Below, in pieces: positions 18,022 to 29,012 of a stretch of DNA of 64,000 nt; within the stretch, counting starts at the first letter, position 1; each line of letters opens with the position of its first letter. Position numbers and translations under genes: made by a program. The stretch is taken from assembly GCF_011421425.1 (NCBI RefSeq), contig NZ_WPCW01000002.1, positions 62,001 through 126,000 on the forward strand, in the 5' to 3' direction. The DNA comes from Streptococcus catagoni. Lineage in GTDB: Bacteria; Bacillota; Bacilli; Lactobacillales; Streptococcaceae. Below the pieces are notes generated by a model. It worked only from the letters and a program-made list of their open reading frames with translations, was not told the DNA's origin and did not search any database.

Positions 18022-20560
18022 AATATCTCCTGGAATGCAGCAGTATCTGGACATTAAAGAAGATTATCCAGATGCTTTTTTGCTTTTTAGGATGGGTGAT
18101 TTTTATGAGTTGTTTTATGAAGATGCTGTTAAAGCAGCCCAGCTATTAGAGATAGGCTTAACAAGCCGAAATAAAAATGCTGAAAACCCGATCCCAATGG
18201 CCGGGGTGCCGCACCACTCAGCTCAGCAGTATATTGATGTACTTATTGACCTGGGCTATAAGGTGGCCATAGCTGAACAAATGGAAGATCCTAAAACGGC
18301 TGTGGGGGTCGTGAAACGTGAAGTCGTTCAGGTTATTACGCCTGGTACGGTTGTAGATTCTAGCAAGGCAAGCAGTTCTAATAATTTTTTGGTGGCAGTT
18401 GATTTTGATGGGAAAAATTACGGTCTATCTTATATGGATTTAGCCACTGGAGAATTTTATGTGACAGAACTTGCTGATTTTTCAAGTGTTTGTGGTGAAG
18501 TTTTAAACTTAAAGGCTAAAGAAATTGTTATCGGTTTTGATATGACTGATGAAGACAAGTGTCAACTTTCGAGTCAAGACCATTTGCTTCTTTCCTATGA
18601 AAACAAAGTGTCTGAAGAGACTGACTTGCTTGACATTAACTTGACAGACCTGGAGTTATCAGCTGCTGGTAAACTGTTACAATATATTCATAAAACACAG
18701 ATGCGTGAGCTTTCTCATATACAAAAGCTTGTTCACTATGAAATTAAAGACTATTTGCAAATGTCTTTTGCAACAAAAAACAGCTTAGATTTAGTTGAGA
18801 ATAGTCGAACCAAAAAGAAACATGGCAGTCTATACTGGCTTCTTGATGAGACAAAAACAGCTATGGGAATGCGACTTCTAAAAACCTGGATTGATCGACC
18901 CTTGGTTAAAAAAGAGGCCATTTTGGACAGACAAAATATTATCCAGGTCTTTTTAGACAACTTTATCGAACGCTCAGACCTGAGTGATTCTTTAAAAGGG
19001 GTTTATGATATTGAACGCCTAACCAGTCGGGTTGCCTTTGGTAAGGTTAATCCTAAGGATCTATTACAACTAGGCCATACTTTGGCGCAGGTTCCTTATA
19101 TTAAAGCTATTTTGGAGGGTATGGACAGTCCCTACTTAGAGAAAATAATCAAGCAGATTGATACTCTTCCTGAATTAGAAAGTCTGATAAGCTCTGCTAT
19201 TGATCCAGATGCCCCTGCAACGATCAGTGAAGGGAATATTATTAGGACAGGTTTTGATGAACGTCTAGATCATTATCGAAAGGTAATGAAAGAAGGTACA
19301 GGATGGATTGCCGAAGTCGAAGCAAAAGAACGGCAAGCAAGTGGCATCAACAATCTCAAAATTGATTTTAATAGAAAAGATGGCTACTATTTTCATGTGA
19401 CCAATTCAAATCTGTCCATGGTTCCAGATCATTTCTTTAGGAAAGCGACTTTAAAGAATTCTGAACGTTACGGGACAACAGAGCTGGCAAAGATTGAAGG
19501 TCAGATGTTAGAAGCGCGTGACGAGTCTTCTAATTTAGAATACGACATTTTTATGCGTATCAGATCAAAGATAGAGACCTATATAGACAGATTGCAACTA
19601 TTAGCAAAGGCTATTGCTACGGTTGATGTCTTACAAAGTTTGGCTCTGGTTGCAGAGAAAAACCACTATGTATGTCCAGTCTTTAATAATGATCATGTCA
19701 TTGATCTGCTTAATGGCCGTCATGCTGTCGTAGAAAAGGTAATGGGAGCACAGGAATATATTCCAAATACGATTCAGTTTGACTGTGAAACGACCATTCA
19801 GTTAATTACTGGGCCTAATATGAGTGGTAAGTCTACTTATATGCGACAGTTAGCTTTAACAATTATAATGGCTCAGATGGGCTCTTATGTGGCCTCTGAT
19901 AAGGCTCAGATACCAATATTTGATGCTATCTTTACTCGTATTGGCGCAGCTGATGATCTGATTTCTGGACAATCTACCTTTATGGTTGAAATGATGGAAG
20001 CCAATCATGCCATCAAAAGAGCTAACCCCAATTCCCTTATTTTGTTTGATGAATTAGGACGAGGCACAGCTACATATGATGGTATGGCTCTTGCTCAGTC
20101 GATTATTGAATACATCCATGATAAGGTTGGGGCAAAGACCTTGTTTGCGACGCATTATCATGAGTTAACAGCTCTGGAGAATCAGTTAGCACATCTTCAA
20201 AATGTCCATGTTGCAACTTTGGAAAAAGATGGAGATGTTACCTTCCTACACAAAATAGCACAGGGACCAGCTGATAAGTCATATGGTATTCACGTTGCTA
20301 GAATTGCCGGTTTACCTGAGGATTTATTAGGTAAGGCTTCTCAGCTCCTTCAAAAACTTGAAAATCAATCACAGAGTGTTTCCTATTCAAAAGAAAACTT
20401 CAGAAAAGAAGCTATGGAGATCGATGAAAATCAGCAATTAAGCTTATTCCAAAGCCCTATGAATCAAGAAATCATTGAAAAACTAAAGACTGTAGACTTA
20501 GTGAATATTACACCAATTCAAGCTATGATTGAGCTTGAGAAACTTAAAAATTTAATCTAA
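18008..20560 (+). CDS. mutS: DNA mismatch repair protein MutS
   Basis: 850 residues, full length. The mismatch-reading motif is in [12 protein letters not shown] near residue 35. The ABC-type ATPase is intact: Walker [15 protein letters not shown] at about residue 600, Walker [17 protein letters not shown], and the helix-turn-helix dimerisation end. A short beta-clamp-type motif (QQLSLF) lies near the C-terminus. MutS binds mismatches and recruits MutL. AAGGAG lies 7 nt before ATG. A terminator follows; mutL is separately promoted 300 bp downstream. Confidence 0.97.
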   Translation: MTNLKISPGMQQYLDIKEDYPDAFLLFRMGDFYELFYEDAVKAAQLLEIGLTSRNKNAENPIPMAGVPHHSAQQYIDVLIDLGYKVAIAEQMEDPKTAVGVVKREVVQVITPGTVVDSSKASSSNNFLVAVDFDGKNYGLSYMDLATGEFYVTELADFSSVCGEVLNLKAKEIVIGFDMTDEDKCQLSSQDHLLLSYENKVSEETDLLDINLTDLELSAAGKLLQYIHKTQMRELSHIQKLVHYEIKDYLQMSFATKNSLDLVENSRTKKKHGSLYWLLDETKTAMGMRLLKTWIDRPLVKKEAILDRQNIIQVFLDNFIERSDLSDSLKGVYDIERLTSRVAFGKVNPKDLLQLGHTLAQVPYIKAILEGMDSPYLEKIIKQIDTLPELESLISSAIDPDAPATISEGNIIRTGFDERLDHYRKVMKEGTGWIAEVEAKERQASGINNLKIDFNRKDGYYFHVTNSNLSMVPDHFFRKATLKNSERYGTTELAKIEGQMLEARDESSNLEYDIFMRIRSKIETYIDRLQLLAKAIATVDVLQSLALVAEKNHYVCPVFNNDHVIDLLNGRHAVVEKVMGAQEYIPNTIQFDCETTIQLITGPNMSGKSTYMRQLALTIIMAQMGSYVASDKAQIPIFDAIFTRIGAADDLISGQSTFMVEMMEANHAIKRANPNSLILFDELGRGTATYDGMALAQSIIEYIHDKVGAKTLFATHYHELTALENQLAHLQNVHVATLEKDGDVTFLHKIAQGPADKSYGIHVARIAGLPEDLLGKASQLLQKLENQSQSVSYSKENFRKEAMEIDENQQLSLFQSPMNQEIIEKLKTVDLVNITPIQAMIELEKLKNLI

Positions 20561-20594
20561 AAAATTGAAGAAAAAACTTTTCTTCAATTTTTTA
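20559..20594 (+). terminator. terminator after mutS
   Basis: AAAATTGAAGAAAA/TTTTCTTCAATTTT hairpin with T-run, directly after the stop codon. Confidence 0.85.
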
Positions 20595-20833
20595 ATAACT
20601 TTTTTCCTTTGATCATTGTCTTAAGGCTGGTGTTGAAAGCTGCTTCTCCTAGGAATTTCATACCTAGCTTTTGAGCCTGGGGCTCAAGTTTTTTCATTTT
20701 TTAGCATCCCCCTTTGTCTAAGAGTTCTTGGCTGTAATAAGATTTGCTCCATGAACTTCATTTCTTTAGCTCAGCTATTCCCAAAGCTTTGCTTTGGGCT
20801 TTATCAACAAAAAGATGACTGTACTTTGAATTG
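20595..20833. other. mutS-mutL intergenic region with hairpins
   Basis: No ORF is visible. It holds a terminator-like hairpin at 20671-20695 (TTGAGCC/GGCTCAA followed by GTTTTTTC), a CTAGG/CCTAG stem just before it (about 20649-20667), and a CCCAAAGC/GCTTTGGG hairpin at 20779-20798. It may be the remains of a deleted small gene. Confidence 0.4.
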
Positions 20834-20842
20834 TGTTATAAT
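20834..20842 (+). promoter_or_regulatory. extended -10 promoter of mutL
   Basis: TGTTATAAT (TGn plus TATAAT), 25 bp before the mutL ATG. It places transcription start after the upstream TTG codon and so excludes the longer reading of mutL. Confidence 0.65.
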
Positions 20843-20866
20843 AACCATAAGAATGCGAGGAGAAAC

Positions 20867-22861
20867 ATGAAAAAAATAATCGAATTACCAGAGATTCTCG
20901 CCAATCAGATTGCTGCTGGGGAAGTTATTGAAAGACCAGCAAGTGTAGTGAAAGAATTGGTAGAGAATGCCATAGATGCAAACAGTAGTCAAATAACTAT
21001 AGAGATTGAAGAATCCGGATTAAAATCCATAAAAATAAGGGACAATGGTGAAGGCATTTCTGAGGAAGATTTGCCCTTGAGTATTTGTCGCCATGCAACC
21101 AGCAAAATCAAAAATCAGAGTGATCTATTTAGGATTAGAACTCTGGGTTTTAGAGGAGAGGCGCTTGCCTCAGTGGCCTCTATCTGTGAGTTGACAATAG
21201 AATCTGCAACAGCCGACTCTGATCATGGTTCAATGCTTGTTGCTAAGGGAGGAAAGATTGAAAAGCAAGTTCCAATTTCTACTCCAGTTGGTACTAAGGT
21301 AGGAATTAAGAATTTATTTTATAATACTCCTGCTCGTTTGAAATATATGAAGAGCTTACAGGCTGAGTTAGCTCATATCGTTGATGTTGTCAACCGCCTT
21401 AGCTTAGGACATCCAGAAGTTGCTTTTACCCTAATTTGTGATGGTAGAGAATTAACTAAGACATCAGGAACGGGTGATCTCAAACAAGCCATTGCAGGTA
21501 TTTATGGTCTAAATGCTGTTAAAAAGATGGTGGAAATTTCAAATTCCGATTTAGATTTTGAAGTTAGTGGCTATGTCAGCTTGCCTGAATTAACCAGGGC
21601 TAACAGAAACTATATTACTATTTTGATTAATGGTAGGTACATCAAGAATTTTCTATTAAATAGAGCCATACTTGATGGCTACGGTTCAAAATTAATGGTT
21701 GGACGTTTCCCCATTGCTATTATTGATATTCAAATTGATCCTTATTTAGCTGATGTAAACGTGCATCCAACTAAACAAGAGGTCCGTATTTCAAAGGAAA
21801 AAGAGTTGATGTCTTTAATTAGCTCAGCCATTTCAGAAAGCCTAAGGGCTCAAGATCTGATTCCAGATGCTTTGGAAAATTTAGCTAAGAGGACTACAGG
21901 AACAGGTCTAAAGCCAGAGCAAACGACTCTACCCTTACGGTCTCAACAACTTTTCTATGATGCTCAAAAAAACGACTTCTTCCTTAAGGAAACAATGGTT
22001 TCTGAAGATAGTCCAAGGACAGAATATCATTTACAGGCGGATGTTGACAGAGGTGTAAACTATGTAAAGGTAGAGGAATCTAGCAGCCAAGCTTATCCTG
22101 AGAAAGAGGAGCAAAGGGCAAGTGTTAAACATGCGAGTCGTCCTAATGAAGAAGATCGTCTTGGCAATCATCCAGACTTTGATTTTACTAATAAGCAAAA
22201 ACTTTCCAACTTGGTTGAAAAACTAGAGAGTGAAGAGCAATCTGTTTTTCCGGAATTAGATTATTTTGGGCAGATGCATGGGACCTATCTTTTTGCTCAA
22301 GGTAAAGATGGCTTATTCATCATTGATCAACATGCTGCTCAGGAAAGAGTGAAGTATGAGTATTACAGAGAAAAGATTGGACAGGTTGACAGTAGTTTAC
22401 AGCAGCTGCTTGTTCCGTATTTATTTGAATTTTCTGGGTCAGACTATATTAATTTACAGGAAAAAATGTCTCTGTTAAATGAAGTAGGTATTTATCTGGA
22501 GCCTTATGGTTTAAACACTTTTATTCTTAGAGAGCATCCTATTTGGATGAAAGAAAGTGAAATTGAATCAGGTGTTTATGAAATGTGTGACATGCTTTTA
22601 CTAACTAATCAAGTGTCCATAAAAACCTACCGTGCAGAGTTAGCTATTATGATGAGCTGTAAACGTTCCATTAAAGCTAACCATAGCTTGGATGATTATT
22701 CTGCAAGGCAACTTTTAGTTCAGCTTTCGCAGTGTAAAAATCCTTACAATTGTCCTCATGGACGACCAGTTCTGATTAATTTTAGCAAGGCTGATATGGA
22801 AAAAATGTTTCGAAGAATTCAAGAGAATCATAGCAGTCTAAGAGAACTTGGAAAATACTAG
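20867..22861 (+). CDS. mutL: DNA mismatch repair endonuclease MutL
   Basis: 664 residues from ATG 20867 with GAGGAG upstream. The GHKL ATPase motifs are clear: [32 protein letters not shown] and [14 protein letters not shown] variable linker spans about residues 330-460. The C-terminal domain carries the endonuclease motif [12 protein letters not shown], an SCKRSIKA segment and CPHGRP, the Zn-binding signature of MutH-independent MutL. It therefore nicks the error-bearing strand itself. lmrP starts 11 nt downstream; mutL, lmrP, ruvA and tag appear to form one transcription unit. Confidence 0.96.
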   Translation: MKKIIELPEILANQIAAGEVIERPASVVKELVENAIDANSSQITIEIEESGLKSIKIRDNGEGISEEDLPLSICRHATSKIKNQSDLFRIRTLGFRGEALASVASICELTIESATADSDHGSMLVAKGGKIEKQVPISTPVGTKVGIKNLFYNTPARLKYMKSLQAELAHIVDVVNRLSLGHPEVAFTLICDGRELTKTSGTGDLKQAIAGIYGLNAVKKMVEISNSDLDFEVSGYVSLPELTRANRNYITILINGRYIKNFLLNRAILDGYGSKLMVGRFPIAIIDIQIDPYLADVNVHPTKQEVRISKEKELMSLISSAISESLRAQDLIPDALENLAKRTTGTGLKPEQTTLPLRSQQLFYDAQKNDFFLKETMVSEDSPRTEYHLQADVDRGVNYVKVEESSSQAYPEKEEQRASVKHASRPNEEDRLGNHPDFDFTNKQKLSNLVEKLESEEQSVFPELDYFGQMHGTYLFAQGKDGLFIIDQHAAQERVKYEYYREKIGQVDSSLQQLLVPYLFEFSGSDYINLQEKMSLLNEVGIYLEPYGLNTFILREHPIWMKESEIESGVYEMCDMLLLTNQVSIKTYRAELAIMMSCKRSIKANHSLDDYSARQLLVQLSQCKNPYNCPHGRPVLINFSKADMEKMFRRIQENHSSLRELGKY

Positions 22862-22872
22862 AAAGTTGGTAG

Positions 22873-24096
22873 ATGAAAGAATTTTTTAAATTATCTAAAG
22901 ATCTTCAGATCAGACAGCTAGTCCGCTTTATCACTATTACCTTAGGTAGTAGTATATTTCCTTTCATGGCTATGTATTATACAACTTATTTTGGAACCTT
23001 TTGGACTGGACTTTTGATGATGGTTACTAGTTTGTCAGGTTTTTTGGGGACCTTATATGGTGGGCACTTGTCAGACGCTATAGGTCGAAAAAAGGTTGTA
23101 GTGATAGGTTCAATTGGCACAAGTACAGGATGGCTCCTAACTATTTGTGCCAACTTGCCAGGTCATGTGTTCCCTTGGCTGACTTTTTCAGGAATCCTCT
23201 TGGTGGAAATTTCAACCTGTTTTTATGGCCCGGCCTATGAGGCTATGCTTATTGACCTAACTGATACTAATAATCGTAAGTTTGTTTACACTATTAATTA
23301 TTGGTTCATTAATATTGCAGTCATGTTTGGGGCTGGAATTTCTGGACTTTTCTATGATCATTATTTTTTAGAATTATTGATTGCTTTGTTCATTGTCAAT
23401 GTAGCTTGTTTTGCAATTGCTTATATGAAGTTCAGTGAAACAAAACCAAAAGACCAGACCTTCGACCATGATATAGGGGTTCTTGGAACCTTATTAAACT
23501 ATAAAGAGGTTTTCAAAGACAAGGCCTTTGTTATCTTTACAATAGGATCCATTCTATTTTCTTGTATTTGGCTACAGATGGATAATTATGTTCCCGTACA
23601 TTTGAAACTCTCTTTTGAGCAATGCCAAATTTTGGGTTACAGTATCACTGGGGCTAAAATGCTTTCAATTATGGTCTTTACCAATACCTTTTTAATTGTG
23701 ACTTTAATGACTCTTGTTAATAAAATAACTGAAAAATGGTCTTTAAAATCACAGCTTATTATAGGTTCTCTTATCTTTACAATTGGTATGCTGCTTGCTT
23801 TTAGCTTTACACACTTTACAGGTATCTGGATCTCTGTTGTCCTCTTTACAATAGGTGAGATGATTAATGTACCGGCTAATCAGGTGCTTAGGGCAGATAT
23901 GATGGATCAAAGAAAAATTGGTTCTTATACAGGTTTTATCTCTATGGCTCAGCCATTAGGAGCTATTTTGGCAGGTTTACTGGTATCACTTAGTCATTTT
24001 ACTGGTCAACTTGGCGTTCAGCTCATGTTTATTTTTATTGCAGGTTTTGGCTTATATTTTATTGTAATAGCCGCAAAAATAAAGAAAAAGGTTTAG
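22873..24096 (+). CDS. lmrP: MFS multidrug transporter, LmrP-like
   Basis: 407 residues with 12 predicted membrane segments. MFS motif A appears in the loop between helices 2 and 3 as [14 protein letters not shown]. The N-terminus ([20 protein letters not shown]) resembles Lactococcus LmrP and its streptococcal orthologues, which always sit between mutL and ruvA. Such proteins exchange protons for lipophilic cationic drugs. It starts 11 nt after mutL and ends 1 nt before ruvA, so it is embedded in the repair operon. Drug specificity is not deducible. Confidence 0.85.
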   Translation: MKEFFKLSKDLQIRQLVRFITITLGSSIFPFMAMYYTTYFGTFWTGLLMMVTSLSGFLGTLYGGHLSDAIGRKKVVVIGSIGTSTGWLLTICANLPGHVFPWLTFSGILLVEISTCFYGPAYEAMLIDLTDTNNRKFVYTINYWFINIAVMFGAGISGLFYDHYFLELLIALFIVNVACFAIAYMKFSETKPKDQTFDHDIGVLGTLLNYKEVFKDKAFVIFTIGSILFSCIWLQMDNYVPVHLKLSFEQCQILGYSITGAKMLSIMVFTNTFLIVTLMTLVNKITEKWSLKSQLIIGSLIFTIGMLLAFSFTHFTGIWISVVLFTIGEMINVPANQVLRADMMDQRKIGSYTGFISMAQPLGAILAGLLVSLSHFTGQLGVQLMFIFIAGFGLYFIVIAAKIKKKV

Positions 24097-24097
24097 T

Positions 24098-24691
24098 ATG
24101 TTTGATTATATAAAAGGACAGTTAACAAAAATTACAGCTAAATATATAGTGGTTGAAGCAAATGGCTTGGGCTATATTATCTATGTAGCTAACCCTTATA
24201 GCTTTACTGATAGTGTCAATCAAAAGGTCACCGTTTATCTCCATCAGGTGATTAGAGAAGATGCCCATCTTTTGTTTGGCTTCCATAGTGAGGATGAAAA
24301 AGATGTCTTTTTGAAACTCATATCTGTTTCTGGGATTGGACCAACAACGGCCTTAGCTATTGTGGCTGTTGATGATAATAAGGGCCTGGTTGCAGCCATT
24401 GATAATAGTGATATCAAGTATTTGATGAAGTTTCCAAAGATTGGCAAAAAAACAGCTCAGCAGATGGTACTAGATCTAGCAGGGAAGTTTGTTGAGGCAC
24501 CACAAGGAGAAGTTAAGGTACAAGGCAATCAATCAAGTCAGAATGAACCACTGGATGAAGCTATTGAAGCCTTACTAGCACTTGGTTATAAGGCGAGTGA
24601 ACTGAAAAAAATCCGTGCTTTCTTTGAAGGTACTGGTGAAACCACAGAACACTACATTAAAGCCGCTTTAAAAATGTTGATGAAAGGCTAG
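24098..24691 (+). CDS. ruvA: Holliday junction DNA helicase subunit RuvA
   Basis: 197 residues. Domain I is an OB fold ([20 protein letters not shown]). Domain II has two helix-hairpin-helix motifs, [15 protein letters not shown] and [17 protein letters not shown]. Domain III (about 150-197) is the flexible RuvB-contacting unit. The tetramer clamps Holliday junctions and directs RuvB; ruvB is not in this window, as usual in streptococci. It begins 1 nt after lmrP. Confidence 0.95.
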   Translation: MFDYIKGQLTKITAKYIVVEANGLGYIIYVANPYSFTDSVNQKVTVYLHQVIREDAHLLFGFHSEDEKDVFLKLISVSGIGPTTALAIVAVDDNKGLVAAIDNSDIKYLMKFPKIGKKTAQQMVLDLAGKFVEAPQGEVKVQGNQSSQNEPLDEAIEALLALGYKASELKKIRAFFEGTGETTEHYIKAALKMLMKG

Positions 24692-24699
24692 GTAGACCA

Positions 24700-25251
24700 T
24701 TGAAACGCTGTTCCTGGGTACCTGTTGACAATCAAATTTATTGTCATTATCATGACTTTGAATGGGGAAAACCCGTAATGAAAGACCAGAAACTCTTTGA
24801 ATTGCTCTGCTTGGAAAGTTACCAATCTGGTCTCTCCTGGTTGACTGTTTTGAAGAAACGCCAAGCTTTTAAGAAGGTTTTTCATAACTATGATATAGCT
24901 AAAGTGGCTGCTTTTTCTGATAAAGAAATGGCTGACGCTTTACAGAATCCACAAATCATCCGCCACAAGCTTAAACTGGCAGCAAGCGTGGCTAACGCAA
25001 AAGCTGTGCTAGCAATTCAAGAACGGTATGGCAGTTTTTCTAAATATTTATGGGATTATGTGGGTGGTCAACCGATTGACAACCTTATCAACAAAGATCA
25101 TCCAGTGCCGGCTCAAACAGAATTATCAAAAACTCTGGCTAAAGACTTGAAAAATCAAGGTTTTAAATTTTTAGGTCCAAAGACTATCTATTCATTTTTG
25201 CAAGCTGCTGGTTTGATCAATGATCATGAAGAAGACTGTGATTTTAAATGA
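24700..25251 (+). CDS. tag: DNA-3-methyladenine glycosylase I
   Basis: 183 residues from a TTG start at 24700, 8 nt after ruvA. The N-terminus MKRCSWVPVDNQIYCHYHDF gives the conserved Cys4 and His, and the C-terminal INDHEEDC gives the His-x3-Cys; together they form the Tag zinc snap. The catalytic Glu lies in LFELLCLESYQSGLSW. It excises 3-methyladenine from alkylated DNA. It is the last gene of the mutL-lmrP-ruvA-tag group; a terminator follows at 25259. Confidence 0.94.
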   Translation: MKRCSWVPVDNQIYCHYHDFEWGKPVMKDQKLFELLCLESYQSGLSWLTVLKKRQAFKKVFHNYDIAKVAAFSDKEMADALQNPQIIRHKLKLAASVANAKAVLAIQERYGSFSKYLWDYVGGQPIDNLINKDHPVPAQTELSKTLAKDLKNQGFKFLGPKTIYSFLQAAGLINDHEEDCDFK

Positions 25252-25258
25252 TTTTTCA

Positions 25259-25290
25259 TGCCACTGGAGAAGAACCAGTGGTGTTTTTAC
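25259..25290 (+). terminator. terminator after tag
   Basis: CCACTGG/CCAGTGG stem, 7-nt loop, then TGTTTTT. Confidence 0.8.
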
Positions 25291-25375
25291 TATTTTATTT
25301 CGTTTGAGAGCTAGAGCCATAAACTTAAGTGACGTTAGAACACAATCGGTTTAGGCTGTTTTATAGAGTAAAGTT

Positions 25376-25404
25376 CAATGCACCATGACATTCATGGTGC
25401 ATTG
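25376..25404. repeat. perfect 13-bp hairpin without T-tract
   Basis: CAATGCACCATGA and TCATGGTGCATTG flank a CAT loop. There is no T-run on either strand, so it is not an intrinsic terminator. It lies 100 bp before the competence box of cinA; function unknown. Confidence 0.6.
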
Positions 25405-25507
25405 ATTCCTAATTGTCTATAATTTTAAGAGAGCTAACAAGTCGTTCTTAAGAAGCCGATTTTGAAAAAATAAATTGTCTACTTTTTGTGATAAAATGGA
25501 AACAAAT

Positions 25508-25515
25508 TACGAATA
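25508..25515 (+). promoter_or_regulatory. SigX/ComX competence box (cin-box)
   Basis: TACGAATA, an exact match to the streptococcal com-box that serves as the -10 element for the alternative sigma factor SigX (ComX). It lies 17 nt upstream of cinA ATG and after a T-rich segment, the usual context. It predicts late competence induction of cinA and, by readthrough, recA. Confidence 0.85.
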
Positions 25516-25532
25516 GATAAGTAGGTGGTACT

Positions 25533-26792
25533 ATGAAGGCTGAAGTCATTGCAGTAGGGACGGAAATATTAACGGGGCAGATTGTAAATACTAATGCACA
25601 ATTTTTATCTGAAAAGATGGCTGATCTAGGGATAGATATATATTTTCAAACTGCTGTGGGTGATAATGAGGATAGACTTCTATCTGTAATAGATATTGCC
25701 AGTCAACGAAGTGACTTAGTCATTTTATGTGGGGGACTTGGCCCGACAGAAGATGATTTAACCAAAGAAACCCTAGCTAAATATTTAAAGAAGGAACTCG
25801 TTTTTGATCCCGTGGCTCATCAAAAATTAGATCACTTTTTTGCAAGTCGCTCAAAATTTTTAAGAACTCCCAATAACGAGCGGCAGGCACAAATAATTGA
25901 AGGTTCTCTTCCTTTACAAAATATTACTGGGCTTGCTGTGGGTGGTTTTTTAGAGGTAAATGGTGTCAGTTATGTGCTTTTACCTGGTCCTCCTAGTGAA
26001 CTAAAACCCATGGTCAATGAGTATTTGCTCCCTATTTTGTCAACAAATCATAATAAGCTTTATTCTAGAGTTCTAAGGTTTTTTGGGATAGGTGAAAGTC
26101 ACCTGGTCACGATTCTATCTGATTTTATTCACAATCAAACGGATCCAACCATTGCCCCTTACGCTAAGCTTGGTGAGGTAACCCTTCGCTTGTCAACCAA
26201 GGCTGACAATCAAGAACTTGCAGACAGCAAGCTCAATAGCTTAGAAGCTCAGCTATTGCAAAGAAAAACCTTAGAAGGTGAGAAATTAGCAGACTTATTG
26301 TATGGATACGGAGAGGACAATTCTTTAGCCCGACAGGTTGTTGAGTTACTAAAAGAAAAGGCTATGACTTTGACCGCTGCAGAAAGTTTGACGGCAGGTT
26401 TATTCCAAGCCAACCTGGCAGATTTTTCAGGGGCGTCGCAAATTTTTAAGGGTGGTTTTGTTACTTACAGCATTGAGGAAAAGGCAAAAATGCTAGACAT
26501 TCCACTTAGCCAGCTGCAAGAACATGGAGTTGTTAGTCATTTCACGGCTAAAAAGATGGCAGAACAATCACGGAAATTGACAGCTTCTGATATTGCTATT
26601 GGTCTGACTGGTGTTGCGGGTCCAGATGAATTGGAAGGTCATAAAGCAGGAACAGTTTTCATAGGAATTGCTACCGAAAAAACAGTGGAATCAATAGAGG
26701 TTCGAATAGGACAACGAAGTCGCTATGACATTAGGCAGATTGCAAGTTTATATGCATTCAACTTGGTCCTAAAAACTTTATTAAATAGTTGA
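25533..26792 (+). CDS. cinA: competence-induced protein CinA
   Basis: 419 residues. The N-terminal MoCF/MoaB-like domain has [20 protein letters not shown] and [15 protein letters not shown]. The C-terminal CinA (PncC-type) domain has [19 protein letters not shown] and [20 protein letters not shown], typical of nicotinamide-nucleotide amidohydrolases. In streptococci CinA helps bring RecA to competent cells' membranes or pole. It is the first gene of cinA-recA behind a SigX box. The ribosome-binding site GTAGGTGG lies between the box and ATG. Confidence 0.95.
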   Translation: MKAEVIAVGTEILTGQIVNTNAQFLSEKMADLGIDIYFQTAVGDNEDRLLSVIDIASQRSDLVILCGGLGPTEDDLTKETLAKYLKKELVFDPVAHQKLDHFFASRSKFLRTPNNERQAQIIEGSLPLQNITGLAVGGFLEVNGVSYVLLPGPPSELKPMVNEYLLPILSTNHNKLYSRVLRFFGIGESHLVTILSDFIHNQTDPTIAPYAKLGEVTLRLSTKADNQELADSKLNSLEAQLLQRKTLEGEKLADLLYGYGEDNSLARQVVELLKEKAMTLTAAESLTAGLFQANLADFSGASQIFKGGFVTYSIEEKAKMLDIPLSQLQEHGVVSHFTAKKMAEQSRKLTASDIAIGLTGVAGPDELEGHKAGTVFIGIATEKTVESIEVRIGQRSRYDIRQIASLYAFNLVLKTLLNS

Positions 26793-26796
26793 AATT

Positions 26797-26805
26797 TGGT
26801 ATACT
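26797..26805 (+). promoter_or_regulatory. candidate extended -10 promoter for recA
   Basis: TGGTATACT (TGn plus TATACT) directly after the cinA stop. It would let recA be expressed outside competence. Confidence 0.45.
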
Positions 26806-26830
26806 AACTTATAGTGTGGGAAGAGAAAAT

Positions 26831-26849
26831 GATTGGAAAAATTCCAATC
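26831..26849 (+). repeat. hairpin in the recA leader
   Basis: A perfect GATTGGAA/TTCCAATC stem with an AAA loop between the putative recA promoter and the recA start. There is no T-tract; it could influence translation or mRNA stability. Confidence 0.55.
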
Positions 26850-26883
26850 TCAAAGGAAGTTCCCTTTTGAAGAGGAGAAAGAT

Positions 26884-28029
26884 TTGGCAAAAAAAGTTAA
26901 GAAAACAGAAGAAATCACTAAAAAATTTGGTGATGACCGTCGTAAAGCCTTAGATGATGCTTTAAAAAATATAGAAAAAGACTTTGGTAAAGGCGCTGTT
27001 ATGCGCTTAGGTGAACGAGCTGAGCAAAAAGTTCAGGTCATGAGTTCAGGTAGTCTGGCATTGGATATTGCTCTGGGAGCAGGTGGTTACCCTAAAGGTC
27101 GTATTATTGAGATTTATGGACCAGAATCATCAGGTAAAACAACTGTTGCATTACATGCGGTAGCACAGGCTCAAAAAGAGGGAGGGATCGCAGCCTTTAT
27201 TGATGCAGAACATGCACTAGACCCTGCCTATGCAGCCTCTTTGGGAGTTAATATTGATGAGCTTCTACTCTCTCAACCAGATTCAGGAGAGCAAGGACTT
27301 GAAATTGCTGGAAAATTAATTGATTCTGGAGCGGTTGATTTAGTGGTTGTGGACTCTGTAGCAGCCTTGGTTCCGCGTGCTGAAATTGACGGAGATATTG
27401 GGGACAGCCACGTTGGTTTACAAGCTCGAATGATGAGTCAGGCCATGCGTAAATTATCTGCCTCTATCAACAAAACAAAAACAATTGCAATTTTTATCAA
27501 CCAACTTCGCGAAAAAGTTGGCGTTATGTTTGGAAATCCAGAAACTACCCCTGGCGGCCGTGCTTTGAAATTCTATTCTTCTGTCCGTCTAGATGTTCGT
27601 GGTAATACACAAATCAAAGGTACTGGAGATCAAAAAGATAGCAGTATTGGTAAAGAAACAAAAATTAAAGTTGTGAAAAACAAGGTTGCTCCGCCATTCA
27701 AGGTTGCAGAAGTTGAAATAATGTATGGGGAAGGGATTTCTAGGACTGGTGAGCTTATTAAGATCGCATCAGACATGGATATCATTCAAAAAGCAGGTGC
27801 CTGGTTCTCTTATCAAGGAGATAAGATTGGTCAAGGTTCTGAGAATGCTAAAAAATTCTTAGCAGATAATCCTGAGATTTTTGAGGAAATTGACCATAAG
27901 GTAAGGGTTGCTGTTGGGCTTATTGAAGAAGATGAAAGTGTTCAGTCTAAGAAAGTAGCAGCTGAAGATAAAAAAGCTGATAAGGATGAGTTAGTTCTAG
28001 AGCTTGATGCTATTGAAATAGAAGATTAA
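26884..28029 (+). CDS. recA: recombinase RecA
   Basis: 381 residues from TTG 26884, chosen because GAGGAG lies 6 nt upstream and the product begins [20 protein letters not shown], as in other streptococci. The upstream in-frame extension to 26833 encodes a hairpin and is not RecA-like. Walker [10 protein letters not shown] is near residue 79 and Walker [11 protein letters not shown] follows. Loops L1/L2 ([19 protein letters not shown]) are intact, and the acidic C-terminus ([16 protein letters not shown]) is present. It catalyses strand exchange in repair and natural transformation. No LexA-type box is evident, in line with streptococci lacking LexA. A terminator follows. Confidence 0.97.
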   Translation: MAKKVKKTEEITKKFGDDRRKALDDALKNIEKDFGKGAVMRLGERAEQKVQVMSSGSLALDIALGAGGYPKGRIIEIYGPESSGKTTVALHAVAQAQKEGGIAAFIDAEHALDPAYAASLGVNIDELLLSQPDSGEQGLEIAGKLIDSGAVDLVVVDSVAALVPRAEIDGDIGDSHVGLQARMMSQAMRKLSASINKTKTIAIFINQLREKVGVMFGNPETTPGGRALKFYSSVRLDVRGNTQIKGTGDQKDSSIGKETKIKVVKNKVAPPFKVAEVEIMYGEGISRTGELIKIASDMDIIQKAGAWFSYQGDKIGQGSENAKKFLADNPEIFEEIDHKVRVAVGLIEEDESVQSKKVAAEDKKADKDELVLELDAIEIED

Positions 28030-28033
28030 TAAG

Positions 28034-28057
28034 GCAGTCCAGCGGACTGTTTTTTTA
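28034..28057 (+). terminator. terminator after recA
   Basis: CAGTCC/GGACTG stem, AGC loop, then TTTTTTT. Confidence 0.88.
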
Positions 28058-28392
28058 GTTGGAAAGTTGTTAGTAATTTGCCACTTGCTTTTGCCTTTTA
28101 AATAATCAGTTTAGGGGGAGTTTTGCTTCCTTCTTGGCAGATCAAAGAAGTGTGGGTTTGAAAGAAATTTGTCTACTTAGACAGAAAGCAATAGAGAAAA
28201 GAAGAGAATTTCATTTTATAAAGCTTAATTTTTAGGATTAATAGGTTTCAAATCCGAATGTTAGCTGCCATAAATGGAATTATTGATTGGAAAATAAACT
28301 TTAAACCTGCAAAATAGGTCCGAAGACCTATGTTCAAAAATATAAACTGTGTTAGAATGAACTTATCACGATAAAAGAAAGTGAGAAACAAC
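28058..28392. other. recA-spx intergenic region with spx promoter and dyad
   Basis: No ORF supported. Near the 3' end are a perfect ATAGGTC/GACCTAT dyad around CGAA (28314-28331) and an extended -10 TGTTAGAAT ending at 28358. The dyad sits at the -35 position, where a regulator could act on spx. The first 250 bp show nothing recognisable. Confidence 0.45.
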
Positions 28393-28791
28393 ATGATAAA
28401 AATATATACGATTTCAAGTTGTACGAGCTGTAAAAAGGCCAAAACATGGTTAAACAGCCACAAGCTCCCATATAAAGAACAAAATCTAGGGAAAGAACCA
28501 CTTACAAAAGAAGAAATACTGGCAATCTTATCAAAAACTGAAAATGGAGTTGAAAGTATCGTTTCGTCTAAGAATCGTTACGCTAAGGCATTGAATTGCA
28601 CTATTGATGAATTGAGTGTTAGTGAAGTTGTTGATTTAATTCAGGACAATCCTCGTATTCTTAAAAGTCCTATTTTACTTGATGATAAACGTCTTCAAGT
28701 GGGTTACAAGGAAGATGATATTAGGGCTTTTCTACCTCGTTCTATCCGTAACATTGAAAATACTGAAGCACGTCTTCGCGCGGCTCTTTAA
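28393..28791 (+). CDS. spx: Spx family regulator (recA-linked paralogue)
   Basis: 132 residues from ATG 28393; an in-frame codon 12 nt earlier adds MRNN and is not typical. The ArsC-like fold begins MIKIYTISSCTSCKKAKTWL with the redox CxxC at Cys10/Cys13. IVSSKNRYAKAL and RAFLPRSIRNIENTEARLRA follow as in Spx proteins that bind the RNA polymerase alpha subunit. The position next to recA matches the spxB/spxA2 locus of S. mutans, rather than spxA1. It controls oxidative and envelope stress genes and is a ClpXP substrate. The Shine-Dalgarno is weak. Confidence 0.9.
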   Translation: MIKIYTISSCTSCKKAKTWLNSHKLPYKEQNLGKEPLTKEEILAILSKTENGVESIVSSKNRYAKALNCTIDELSVSEVVDLIQDNPRILKSPILLDDKRLQVGYKEDDIRAFLPRSIRNIENTEARLRAAL

Positions 28792-28947
28792 AAAAACTCA
28801 AGCCTGTGCTGCTTGTAGAAAACTAAATAAATATGACCTTGAGGACTTCATCCTGTACTGCACAGGGTTAGGTCCTTTTAGCTTAGTTTTAATGCCTTTT
28901 TAACTGCAGGAGGCATCATATTTTTTTCGGACTCTTGGCTAGAATTC

Positions 28948-28976
28948 TTGTTAAAATAGAAAAAATAAGCTATAAT
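28948..28976 (+). promoter_or_regulatory. promoter of ireB-ruvX-DUF1292
   Basis: TTGTTA at 28948-28953, 17-bp spacer, perfect TATAAT at 28971-28976, 37 bp before ireB. Confidence 0.75.
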
Positions 28977-29012
28977 GAATCAGAGTACTTAATTTAGAAA
29001 GAAGGTGTAAGT

